The notes: generated by a model from the sequence alone, not told the origin. A DNA stretch of 9,829 bases from Lachnoclostridium sp. UBA1241 (GCA_002308955.1 DBWJ01000012.1:37304-47132), one strand, 5' to 3'; counted from the stretch's first letter, positions 1 through 6,429 are shown. Numbers and translations: made by a program.

Positions 1-1104
1 CCGAAGATCAACACGGAGTACGACAGCATCGAGGGAACGATTAAACTGTATAATAACCAGGTGTTCATCGCCGATAACATCAAGGAAGTCATTCCGGAGT
101 TCCTGATGCTTCTTAAGGGCGTCATCGACTGCCCGGACATTCCGCTGAATGTTTCGAGAAGCGCGCTTCAGAACGACGGCTTCGTGAAGAAGATCAGCGA
201 TTATATTTCAAAGAAGGTTGCCGACAAGCTTTCGGGCATGTATAAGACCGAGCGCGAAACCTACGAAAAGTGTTGGGACGATATCTGCCCGTTCATCAAG
301 TTCGGCTGCTTAAAGGATACGAAGTTCCGCGACAAGATGAAGGATTTCATTATCTACAAGAACCTCGAGGGCAAGTATATTACGCTTCCGGAGTATCTTG
401 AGAAGGCGGCCGCGCCGAAGGCTTCCGAAGAGACTGCGGAGACAAACGAGCCTTCCGATACCCCGATTACCGATGCCGAGGAGAAGAAGGAAGCTTCGAA
501 GAAGATTGTTTACTACGTGACCGACGAGCGTCAGCAGAGCCAGTACATCAATATGTTCAAAGAGTCCGGAATGGATGCTCTCATTATGACGCACAACATC
601 GACCAGCCGTTCATCACGCAGCTTGAGCAGGACAACGACACCTGCAAATTCATGCGGATTGACGCGGATGTCACCGAGGCATTCAAGGAGGAGACCGACG
701 CGGACGAACTGAAGGGCGAGACCGATGCGCTGACTGCTTTGTTCCGCAGAGTGCTTGCAAACGACAAGCTTGACGTGAAGGTCGACAAGCTGAAGAACGC
801 AGGTGTTGCTTCGGTCATCACACTTTCCGAAGAAAACCGCCGTATGCAGGATATGATGAAGATGTACGGCATGGGAATCGGCATGGACGAGTTCAAGCCC
901 GAGGTTACCCTTGTCCTGAACGCCAACAATAACCTTGTACAGTTCGTCTTCGAGAACCCGAACGACGCGAACACCGACATGATCTGCGAGCAGCTTTACG
1001 ACCTCGCGATGCTCGCGCACGCACCCCTTGCACCCGACGCCATGACAAAGTTCATGGAGCGGAGCAATAAGATTATGGGGCTTGTAATCGGGGCGAAAGA
1101 GTAA
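1..1104 (+). CDS. htpG: Molecular chaperone HtpG (Hsp90 family), C-terminal part, 5' end outside window
   Basis: The reading frame is open from the first base with no start codon, so the gene begins upstream; 367 codons are present. HtpG is the cytosolic bacterial Hsp90, an ATP-driven dimeric chaperone. The visible part covers the end of the middle domain and the C-terminal dimerisation domain; the N-terminal ATPase domain lies outside. Recognisable segments are FIADNIKEVIPEFLMLLKG followed by DCPDIPLNVSRSALQNDG, which match the conserved Hsp90 region holding the substrate/ATP-contacting NxSR motif. A charged Glu/Lys/Ala-rich linker (codons about 136-168, bases about 406-504) precedes KIVYYVTDERQQSQYINMF; as I recall, such a linker is usual in clostridial HtpG. 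The frame ends in TAA and is followed by a strong intrinsic terminator, so the gene is not co-transcribed with the next one. Family assignment is secure. Confidence 0.96.
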   Translation, partial: PKINTEYDSIEGTIKLYNNQVFIADNIKEVIPEFLMLLKGVIDCPDIPLNVSRSALQNDGFVKKISDYISKKVADKLSGMYKTERETYEKCWDDICPFIKFGCLKDTKFRDKMKDFIIYKNLEGKYITLPEYLEKAAAPKASEETAETNEPSDTPITDAEEKKEASKKIVYYVTDERQQSQYINMFKESGMDALIMTHNIDQPFITQLEQDNDTCKFMRIDADVTEAFKEETDADELKGETDALTALFRRVLANDKLDVKVDKLKNAGVASVITLSEENRRMQDMMKMYGMGIGMDEFKPEVTLVLNANNNLVQFVFENPNDANTDMICEQLYDLAMLAHAPLAPDAMTKFMERSNKIMGLVIGAKE

Positions 1105-1121
1105 TACGATTTATTGGTTTT

Positions 1122-1160
1122 AAGCGCTGCACACTTGCCACAAGGTGCAGCGCTTTTTTT
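1122..1160 (+). terminator. Intrinsic terminator of htpG
   Basis: AAGCGCTGCAC (1122-1132) pairs perfectly with GTGCAGCGCTT (1145-1155). The stem continues as CTTG (1134-1137) with CAAG (1141-1144) after one bulged A, leaving a CCA loop. A run of seven T (1154-1160) follows. It lies 18 bases after the htpG stop, a textbook Rho-independent terminator. Confidence 0.95.
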
Positions 1161-1173
1161 GTGGCATTTTTCG

Positions 1174-1202
1174 TTGACATACGTAATATTACGTATTATT
1201 CT
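1174..1202 (+). promoter_or_regulatory. SigA-type promoter of the hicB-like gene
   Basis: The -35 box is a perfect TTGACA (1174-1179), followed by a 17-base spacer and the -10 box TATTCT (1197-1202, four of six consensus bases). The predicted start of transcription near 1209 gives a leader of about 50 bases. The spacer is occupied by a perfect palindrome (separate entry), which suggests the promoter is controlled by a dimeric DNA-binding protein. Confidence 0.75.
1179..1196. promoter_or_regulatory. 18-bp perfect palindrome, probable operator
   Basis: ATACGTAATATTACGTAT equals its own reverse complement over all 18 bases. It runs from the last base of the -35 box to the base before the -10 box, so any bound protein would block RNA polymerase. 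Bases 1181-1190 and 1191-1200 also form a tandem 10-mer (ACGTAATATT / ACGTATTATT, one mismatch). A further ACGTAAT half-site lies at 1210-1216. Autoregulation by the HicB-like protein encoded downstream is the simplest inference, since HicB antitoxins carry a DNA-binding domain and repress their own operons. Confidence 0.7.
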
Positions 1203-1258
1203 GAAATTGACGTAATTAAACAGGCAGGGCTGAAGTAAGACCAGGGAGGTAAGAAGAC

Positions 1259-1660
1259 ATGAATACAAGAATGTTTTATCCGGCAATATTTCACAAGGCG
1301 GAAGAGGGGGGCTTCTGGGTTACGTTCCCGGATATTCCGGAATGTATGACGCAGGGTGACGATATGAAGCAGGCGTATGAGATGGCAGCAGACGCGCTCG
1401 GGCTTGCCATCACAAGCAGAAAGAAAAGCAAGGAAGAGATTCCCGCCGCCTCACAACCTTGCGACTTCATTGTTCAGGACGGCGAGATGTGTATTCTGAT
1501 TGAATTTGATATGTTGGCATACCAGAAGCGTACCAACGCGAAGGCCGTGAAGAAGACACTAAGCATTCCGCAGTGGCTGAATGAAGCGGCTACGGAGATG
1601 GGAGTCAACTTCTCGCAGGTGCTTCAGGAAGCGTTGATGCAGAAGATCGGGTATAAGTAA
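1259..1660 (+). CDS. hicB: HicB-family antitoxin-like protein, no adjacent hicA
   Basis: This 133-residue protein has the HicB architecture. The N-terminal RNase-H-like partial fold is seen as YPAIFHKAEEGGFWVTFPDIPECMTQGD (residues 7-34), with the typical PD(I/L)P.C.TQGD signature, then an amphipathic helix rich in Ala (38-52). A C-terminal segment (about 97-130) containing KKTLSIPQWLNEAATEMGVN then FSQVLQEAL resembles the ribbon-helix-helix DNA-binding domain of long HicB proteins. HicB normally neutralises the small mRNA interferase HicA. No HicA-sized ORF lies beside it: upstream are 154 non-coding bases with a terminator and promoter, downstream is a convergent gene. The start is supported by GGGAGG (1244-1249), nine bases before ATG. 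It could be a solitary regulator or an antitoxin acting on a distant HicA. Family call is firm; function as an antitoxin is not. Confidence 0.85.
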   Translation: MNTRMFYPAIFHKAEEGGFWVTFPDIPECMTQGDDMKQAYEMAADALGLAITSRKKSKEEIPAASQPCDFIVQDGEMCILIEFDMLAYQKRTNAKAVKKTLSIPQWLNEAATEMGVNFSQVLQEALMQKIGYK

Positions 1661-2287
1661 CTAACGCTTGATTTCCGTATAATAGTACACCGCAAGCTGC
1701 GTCCGGTCGCGGAGCGCAAGCTTGTCAAGGAGCGAACTCAGGTAATTGCGGACTGTGCCTTCGCTTAAGAAGAGTTCGGAGGCTATCTCGCGGTTAGACT
1801 TGCCGGCGGCAACGAGCTCGAGAATCTCACGTTCCTTGTCGGTGATGCCGTGAGCTTCGTAATCGAAGGGAGCCGGCGGTTTCATCAGGTCGGGAAGCTT
1901 GCCGATAATCTTTTCGCCGAACACGGTCTGGCCGCGCATCACGGCTTCAAGCGCAGGCGCAATGCCTTCGAAATCCTGTTTCAGAATATAACCCTTCGCG
2001 CCGATGTTGAGCGCAGTGATGATGTATTCGTCATCGGAGAAGGTGGTCAGGTACAGTATCTTGGCATCGGGGTGAGCCTTCAGAATGTGTTCGCCCGCCT
2101 CAAGGCCGGTCATCCCGTCCATGCGGATGTCCATCAGCACAACATCAGGGCAGTGCTCCTCATAAAGCGCAATCGCGTCCTCACCGGAATGTCCCGTCGC
2201 AACCACATGAATGTGGCCCGTATTTTCTAAAATCGTCTTCAGTGACATCGCCACCAGACGGTCGTCATCAATCACAATAATCTTCAT
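1661..2287 (-). CDS. NarL/LuxR-family response regulator
   Basis: This 208-residue protein is a two-domain response regulator. The receiver domain spans residues about 1-118, with acidic pocket residues D7 and D8, phospho-acceptor D53 (in VVLMDIRMDG), conserved T81/T82 and K103. A LuxR-type helix-turn-helix covers about 147-205, containing GITDKEREILELVAAGKSNREIA and LFLSEGTVRNYLSSLLDKL. It would bind DNA as a phosphorylated dimer. The start codon lies two bases after the kinase stop, and GGGAGGGG inside the kinase 3' end serves as its ribosome binding site, so the two genes are translationally coupled. Its TAG stop (1661-1663 on the plus strand) directly abuts the TAA of the convergent hicB-like gene, leaving no room for a terminator between them. 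The exact regulon cannot be read from the sequence; LiaR- or DesR-like roles are possible. Confidence 0.95.
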   Translation of the reverse strand: MKIIVIDDDRLVAMSLKTILENTGHIHVVATGHSGEDAIALYEEHCPDVVLMDIRMDGMTGLEAGEHILKAHPDAKILYLTTFSDDEYIITALNIGAKGYILKQDFEGIAPALEAVMRGQTVFGEKIIGKLPDLMKPPAPFDYEAHGITDKEREILELVAAGKSNREIASELFLSEGTVRNYLSSLLDKLALRDRTQLAVYYYTEIKR

Positions 2288-2289
2288 TC

Positions 2290-3399
2290 TTACCCCTCCC
2301 GCTTCGGTATCGTCAGGAATATCCGAAAGCCTTTCTCCGATGCGTTAAATGTGATGTTCCCCCCGACGCTTCGTGCGCGGTCTTCCATATTCCGAAGGCC
2401 GATTCCGCCGGACTGCGAGGCTTTCCCGGAGGAGAGTGTGGCATTTACCGCATCCACATCCTTCTCGGACATATGTCCGTTGTCCTCCAAAAGCAGCTGG
2501 TAGAAGCCCGGATGCTCGCGGAATATGATGTCGATCCGGTCGCCGTTCGAATGCTTGACGGCGTTCGAGATGCCTTCCTTCACGATACCCGCGACGCAGA
2601 GTTTGATCTCGCCGGTAATCCTGCCGCTCACATCGTATTGCAGCACCGCTTCGAAACGGTTGTCCACCGCGTCCGCCATCTCCTGTAAAACCCGCTTTAA
2701 ATCAATCGAATCATCGTGCAGGTCGTGTACGCTCTCGCGGATACTCGTCATCGCGCCGTCGAGCGTTGCCTTCAGCTCGGCAATCGGCTCCTTAAGGGAC
2801 TCGTCACGGTTCAGTATCTGAAGCGCGCCGGTCTGCAGGATGGAGCGCGTCAGCATGTGTCCGACGTTATCGTGGATTTCCCGGGCGATACGGTTTCTTT
2901 CCTTTAATGTAGCGACGTGCACCTCGTTGTCCTGCGCCTCGAAGAGCCTTTTATTCTGCTCCGCAAGCTGCAGGTTCTTCTCGGTAATTCCGTCGTGAAG
3001 TGTCGTCAGATGCCCGACCGATTTCTCAAGCCCGGCAACCCGCTGCTGCCATATAAGCGTAACCGCAAGACCGGTCAGAACGCATATGATCTGCTGCGCG
3101 GAGAGATCGGGATTCGCGGCAAATGCCACGGCCGGCAGCACGAGCCACCAGCGTTCCTCACGAAGCGCGTCATATAGAAACAGCGGAAGGGCACACAGAA
3201 GCACCGGAACGACACCGCATGCCGCGGACGCAAGGAACAGAAGAATCCAAGCAATTCTCCGGCCGGAGAGTAACTGTACCGTTCCCGAAAGAAAGATTGC
3301 CGCAAGGAGCGCAAGAACCGGCACGGCAGTAAAGCCTGCCATCAGAAAGCCGGGCAGGCATAGGAGAAGAATTGCGCTTTTTTCAAGAAGTCGGTTCAT
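2290..3399 (-). CDS. Membrane sensor histidine kinase, HisKA_3 (NarL-type) family
   Basis: The protein has 369 residues. The N-terminal region (about 7-117) is strongly hydrophobic, consistent with about five to six membrane segments and almost no extracytoplasmic domain. A polar, coiled-coil-like stretch follows (about 122-165). The catalytic part shows the H box REIHDNVGH with phospho-acceptor H176, the N box KEGISNAVKH (E275, N279), the D box EDNGH (D306) and the G box GGIGLRNMEDRA (331-342). This is the architecture of DesK/LiaS-like kinases sensing membrane or cell-envelope state. I chose the ATG at 3399 because AAAAAGGAGC lies just upstream. A longer frame beginning at 3453 would start upstream of the probable transcription start (about 3418), so it is unlikely. 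It forms an operon with the response regulator that follows. Confidence 0.93.
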   Translation of the reverse strand: MNRLLEKSAILLLCLPGFLMAGFTAVPVLALLAAIFLSGTVQLLSGRRIAWILLFLASAACGVVPVLLCALPLFLYDALREERWWLVLPAVAFAANPDLSAQQIICVLTGLAVTLIWQQRVAGLEKSVGHLTTLHDGITEKNLQLAEQNKRLFEAQDNEVHVATLKERNRIAREIHDNVGHMLTRSILQTGALQILNRDESLKEPIAELKATLDGAMTSIRESVHDLHDDSIDLKRVLQEMADAVDNRFEAVLQYDVSGRITGEIKLCVAGIVKEGISNAVKHSNGDRIDIIFREHPGFYQLLLEDNGHMSEKDVDAVNATLSSGKASQSGGIGLRNMEDRARSVGGNITFNASEKGFRIFLTIPKREG

Positions 3400-3424
3400 A
3401 TGAGCTCCTTTTTGTTCTCTCCTC

Positions 3425-3453
3425 ATTATACGGGACAACGGAGATAAACACAA
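3425..3453 (-). promoter_or_regulatory. Promoter of the two-component operon (minus strand)
   Basis: On the minus strand, TTGTGT (3453-3448) lies 17 bases before a perfect TATAAT (3430-3425). The predicted start near 3418 leaves a leader of about 19 bases containing the AGGAG ribosome binding site and the kinase ATG at 3399. Confidence 0.75.
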
Positions 3454-3476
3454 GGGAATCTTGCGCCCCGATTCCT

Positions 3477-3505
3477 TTGCTTTCTTCCACTGAATATGGT
3501 ATAAT
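3477..3505 (+). promoter_or_regulatory. Promoter of the YitT-family gene (extended -10)
   Basis: TGGTATAAT (3497-3505) is a perfect extended -10 element. A weak -35 TTGCTT (3477-3482) sits 17 bases upstream of the hexamer. It points away from the kinase promoter, so the two operons are divergent with about 24 bases between their -35 boxes. The gene starts at 3553 behind AGGAGG (3541-3546). Confidence 0.75.
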
Positions 3506-3552
3506 TTCCCCGATGTGTCCGGAATACCGCAGGAACCGACAGGAGGCTCTTT

Positions 3553-4395
3553 ATGGGTAAAAAAAGAAAGGCAGGGGTCGTATTTGCCGCAATCGGAATC
3601 ATTATCGGCGCGCTGATGGCGAGTTTTTCGGTCGTATGCATTCTGATCCCGAACGATGCCATTGATTACGGCACCGCCGGTATCGCCATTCTGGTGAGCA
3701 AGCTGACGGGATGGAATCTGTCCCTCTGCGTGGCAGGGGTGTTCCTGCCGTTTCTGATTCTCGCGTTCGTGATTCTCGGGCGGATGTTCGGACTCGCCGC
3801 GGTACTCGGTTCCCTTGTCTACACCCTCGGGCTCGAATTATTCAAATGGATTCCGTTTGAGCTGAATACCGAGCATTTCCTTGCAGTAGTGTTCGGCGGC
3901 GCGATTCTCGGCGCGGGTCTTGCGATGATCCTCCGCTGCGGCGGCTGTATCGACGGTTCGGAAATCTTCGCCAACATCGTTGTGCGGAAGATGTCCGAGA
4001 AGACCGGGCAGAACTTCAGTATGACATATATTCTTATAGCATTTAACGCATGTGTATATCTGGCGGTGTTCCTTCTTATAAACCGAAACGCCGCCCTGAT
4101 GAGCCTTCTCGTGTATGTGGTCGCGACATCGGTCATCAACCATTTTACGGACCGGTTCGAGGCCATCAAGCAGGTCACGATCATCACGAAAGACGCCGAG
4201 AAGATGGCGCAGGCCATCCGTGACGAGCTCAACAAGACCTGCACAATCATGGATTCCTACGGATTAATCTCCGGAAGCAATAAGACGTTAATCTGCTTTG
4301 TAAACTATTTCGAGCTGCCGAAGATGAAGGAGATCATTACGAAGAACGGCGGGGCGTTTACGACGATTTCGACGGTGGACGAAATCGTTCGATGA
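3553..4395 (+). CDS. YitT-family membrane protein (DUF161/DUF2179)
   Basis: The protein has 280 residues. The N-terminal two thirds are hydrophobic, with membrane segments at about 9-30, 55-75, 79-96, 107-127, 153-176 and 182-196. The C-terminal soluble domain (about 200-280) starts with RFEAIKQVTIITKDAEKMA and ends with FVNYFELPKMKEIITKNGG, matching the DUF2179 domain typical of YitT-family proteins. The motif GGCIDGSEI (about 130-138) corresponds to the family's glycine-rich TGGTD-type motif. The biochemical function of the family is not established. AGGAGG lies six bases before the ATG. It has its own promoter and is followed by a short repeat region rather than a clear terminator, so read-through into the sigma factor gene is possible. 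Confidence 0.9.
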   Translation: MGKKRKAGVVFAAIGIIIGALMASFSVVCILIPNDAIDYGTAGIAILVSKLTGWNLSLCVAGVFLPFLILAFVILGRMFGLAAVLGSLVYTLGLELFKWIPFELNTEHFLAVVFGGAILGAGLAMILRCGGCIDGSEIFANIVVRKMSEKTGQNFSMTYILIAFNACVYLAVFLLINRNAALMSLLVYVVATSVINHFTDRFEAIKQVTIITKDAEKMAQAIRDELNKTCTIMDSYGLISGSNKTLICFVNYFELPKMKEIITKNGGAFTTISTVDEIVR

Positions 4396-4407
4396 GACGT
4401 TTCGTAA

Positions 4408-4440
4408 AAATATTTGAGGAAATATTTGAGGAAATATGAG
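4408..4440 (+). repeat. 12-bp tandem direct repeat, 2.75 copies
   Basis: AAATATTTGAGG occurs at 4408-4419 and again at 4420-4431 without mismatch, followed by the shorter AAATATGAG (4432-4440), which lacks two T. It is AT-rich in a GC-balanced region, begins 12 bases after the yitT-like stop and ends 80 bases before the sigma factor start. Replication slippage is the likely origin; a binding-site role is possible but unsupported. Confidence 0.85.
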
Positions 4441-4520
4441 ACATTCATAAGAAATTCCGCGTTTCTTTGCGTCCTGATAGGTGAGAACAGAAAAGACGGA
4501 ATCGTCTGAGAGGAGACATT

Positions 4521-5084
4521 GTGTCAGAGAAGTTAACACCGGAAGAGAATATTATCGAGCTGTTCCGAAACGGCTCGGAGGATGCCATACGCGAGACGCA
4601 GCGCGTGTACGGAGCGTATCTGCATACAATCGCGGAAGGAATTCTCCGGGACCGCCAGGATGCCGAGGAATGCGTGAACGACACCTATTTGCGCGCATGG
4701 GAGAGCATTCCGAAAACAAGGCCCGGAAACCTGAAGGCGTATCTCGCGAAGCTCACGCGGAATCTTTCGATCTCGCGCCTTCGCAACAATCAGGCGAAGA
4801 AACGTGGGGGAGATGCGGTCATCACCTCTTATGAGGAGCTTTCCGAATGCATTCCGGACAAGCGGCTTCATGAGGAGGCGGACCGTGCACAGCTGAAAGC
4901 CCAAATCGAGTCTTTTCTGCGGAACCTGTCCAAGGAGAAACGGTTTATATTTCTGAAACGGTACTGGTTTTCCTGTTCCGTCGCGGAAATCGCGGACCGG
5001 ATTTCAAAGGACGAACGTTATGTCAGCAATCAGCTTTACGAGTTAAAGAAAAAGCTGAGAAAGCACCTGGAGGGAAGCAGATGA
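4521..5084 (+). CDS. ECF-type RNA polymerase sigma factor
   Basis: The protein has 187 residues, usual for an ECF (group 4) sigma factor, with only regions 2 and 4. Region 2 covers about 24-92, including the core-polymerase binding segment DAEECVNDTYLRAW (47-60) and the promoter-melting part NLSISRLRNN. Region 4 spans about 128-182 with the helix-turn-helix FSCSVAEIADRISKDERYVSNQ (two pieces around 150-171). The start is GTG with AGGAG (4511-4515) five bases upstream. The TGA stop overlaps the ATG of the next gene as ATGA, so the membrane partner is translated by coupling, as is common for sigma/anti-sigma pairs. No housekeeping promoter stands out upstream, which would fit autoregulation from an ECF-specific promoter. 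Confidence 0.93.
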   Translation: MSEKLTPEENIIELFRNGSEDAIRETQRVYGAYLHTIAEGILRDRQDAEECVNDTYLRAWESIPKTRPGNLKAYLAKLTRNLSISRLRNNQAKKRGGDAVITSYEELSECIPDKRLHEEADRAQLKAQIESFLRNLSKEKRFIFLKRYWFSCSVAEIADRISKDERYVSNQLYELKKKLRKHLEGSR

Positions 5085-6352
5085 ACGGAAAAGATTTGTA
5101 TGACGCACTGAATGAGATAGATGATGAATTTATCGTCGAAGTAACGAAAGCCGACGCGGAATATGCGGCCCGTAAAGCCGGGAAGAGTAAGAAACCATCC
5201 TTCTTCGCGCAGTTTTCGACCAATGTGACCGCCGCCGATGATGCGGAGGAGATTAAGAAGCCGTCGGTTATGCTGTCGGTATTGAAGATTGCCGCATGCA
5301 TCGCGGTAGTAGCGGTTCTTGTGGGAGGCGGATTAATGATAAAGAATATGCTCGGGGATAAGAAACCGACCGGGCAGACGGCACGGGAATGGAATGATCA
5401 GGATAAGGTGACGCCGGTTGTGGAGCCTAATCCGACGGAAGATCCGGACCCGCTTCTTACGGAAGACCCCAATCCGTACGGCGAGGCCGTTTACGATGAA
5501 CTGGTCTACAATTCGAACACCTACATGAGACAGCGTTCGGAATGCACAAAGGTCGGCGAGTATCTCGGAAGTTTTCAGCTGACCGGTTACCGGTTTATCA
5601 ATGAGGACGAGGATCCTTTTAATGAGGAGGATAACGGGGAGGAAAACAGCGAATCGGAGAACAGCGAAGCGGAAAATGTTACGGTTGAAGTTTACGCAAT
5701 CCCGGATATCAGCACGGACTATGCGGTTTGTGTGAAGGACCCGGTTTCGGGAAAATACCCCGTATATGCGCGGGTCTACTGGACCGATAACTTCGCGGAT
5801 TATGCGAAGGCAACGCAGCTTGCGACCTATATGACACTGGGGGAGGAGTTCACGGTTATCCGCGACAATCAGGAAATCAAGCTTCGCACGAAGATTTCGA
5901 TGGATCAGACCTTGAATACCCTTTTCCGGAATCAGGACATCCCGATTTTTGCGATGTATGACATGCCGAACGAATTCTTCGCGGGAACGTTCCATTATGA
6001 CCCCACAGTAGGCAAGCCGTTTGATCCGGCATCTTCTTATGCAAGCAGATATTCGGTTTACTGGGAGAATTCGGAAGACCTCTACGGTGAAGAAGTTCTT
6101 TACGAACAGCATCCGGCAGAAGGCTCCGCAGCGGCGCAGGAGTTCTGCAAGGGCAAGCAAATCGGAACCATGTCTTTGATCGCATATGTGAACAACAGTC
6201 TGCTCGGTGAGGGAGGCTTTCAGGTTTATCTGTACAGCGGCGGATGGGTCGTAACGGATTTCTTCTGCATGTATGTCGGCCCCGAAGCGGCTGCGGACTT
6301 TATGAAGATTCTGGACGCACAGATTCCGACGGATAGCACGGTTCCGAATTAA
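5081..6352 (+). CDS. Single-pass membrane protein, probable anti-sigma/sensor partner of the ECF sigma factor
   Basis: The protein has 423 residues. A short cytoplasmic part opens with MNGKDLYDALNEIDDEFIVE, the pattern I associate with clostridial ECF partners, and ends before a single membrane segment at about 65-88. Outside lies a Pro/Asp/Glu-rich linker (about 112-133) with a repeating NPTEDPDP / TEDPNP pattern, then a 290-residue domain interrupted by an acidic Glu/Asn/Ser stretch (174-199). The extracytoplasmic part has four cysteines (C155, C217, C356, C396), an even number that would allow disulfides. Its ATG overlaps the sigma factor stop. I infer that the cytoplasmic segment holds the sigma factor and the outer domain senses a signal, but no classical zinc-binding anti-sigma motif (HxxxCxxC) is present, so this rests mainly on context. 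The outer domain is not one I can name. Confidence 0.75.
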   Translation: MNGKDLYDALNEIDDEFIVEVTKADAEYAARKAGKSKKPSFFAQFSTNVTAADDAEEIKKPSVMLSVLKIAACIAVVAVLVGGGLMIKNMLGDKKPTGQTAREWNDQDKVTPVVEPNPTEDPDPLLTEDPNPYGEAVYDELVYNSNTYMRQRSECTKVGEYLGSFQLTGYRFINEDEDPFNEEDNGEENSESENSEAENVTVEVYAIPDISTDYAVCVKDPVSGKYPVYARVYWTDNFADYAKATQLATYMTLGEEFTVIRDNQEIKLRTKISMDQTLNTLFRNQDIPIFAMYDMPNEFFAGTFHYDPTVGKPFDPASSYASRYSVYWENSEDLYGEEVLYEQHPAEGSAAAQEFCKGKQIGTMSLIAYVNNSLLGEGGFQVYLYSGGWVVTDFFCMYVGPEAAADFMKILDAQIPTDSTVPN

Positions 6353-6362
6353 AAACGGAAAA

Positions 6363-6378
6363 TGTGACATTTGTCACA
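6363..6378. promoter_or_regulatory. TGTGA-N6-TCACA inverted repeat, CRP/FNR-like site
   Basis: TGTGACA (6363-6369) and TGTCACA (6372-6378) are perfect inverted arms around TT. The arms give exactly TGTGA-N6-TCACA, the consensus of CRP/FNR-superfamily regulators. It lies 11 bases after the preceding stop codon and about 110 bases before the ABC ATPase. Its centre (6370.5) would be roughly 65 bases upstream of the start predicted from the promoter at 6401-6429, near the distance used by class I activators. No CRP/FNR gene is in the window. It could also form a 6-bp hairpin with an ATTT loop, but no T-run follows. Confidence 0.55.
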
Positions 6379-6400
6379 GATAAATCATGACACCACACAC

Positions 6401-6429
6401 TTGGCGCGGGAGCAATCCCGCGCTATTCT
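6401..6429 (+). promoter_or_regulatory. Possible promoter of the ABC exporter operon
   Basis: TTGGCG (6401-6406, four of six consensus bases) is followed after 17 bases by TATTCT (6424-6429, the same -10 hexamer as the hicB-like promoter). The spacer consists almost wholly of the GC-rich hairpin described separately, so this may be a chance match. A second -10-like hexamer, TATAAG (6466-6471), has no credible -35 partner. No other promoter for the operon was found. Confidence 0.35.

Noticed and set aside
310..1020. Minus-strand open frame of 236 codons inside htpG
   Set aside because: It is antisense to a clear HtpG frame, and its His/Leu/Val-rich product has no known motif and no Shine-Dalgarno sequence that I can see.
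1105..1258. Search for a hicA gene upstream of the hicB-like gene
   Set aside because: The space is occupied by the terminator, promoter and operator, and no small frame with HicA features is present on either strand.
4380..4404. Imperfect hairpin at the end of the YitT-family gene (CGAAA-T-CGT with ACGTTTCG)
   Set aside because: The stem has a bulge and is followed by TAAAAATATTT rather than a T-run, so it does not qualify as a terminator.
4449..4473. Possible ECF-type promoter upstream of the sigma factor (AAGAAAT ... CGTC)
   Set aside because: The -35-like part deviates from the TGAAAC pattern and the spacing is about 14 bases instead of 16-17. Without a regulon comparison it is not distinguishable from chance.
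5333..6370. Long open frame on the minus strand (345 codons) covering most of the ECF partner gene
   Set aside because: It has no ribosome binding site before its ATG, gives an Arg/Ile/Val-rich product without recognisable domains, and lies opposite a well-supported coupled gene. It is a shadow of codon usage on the other strand.
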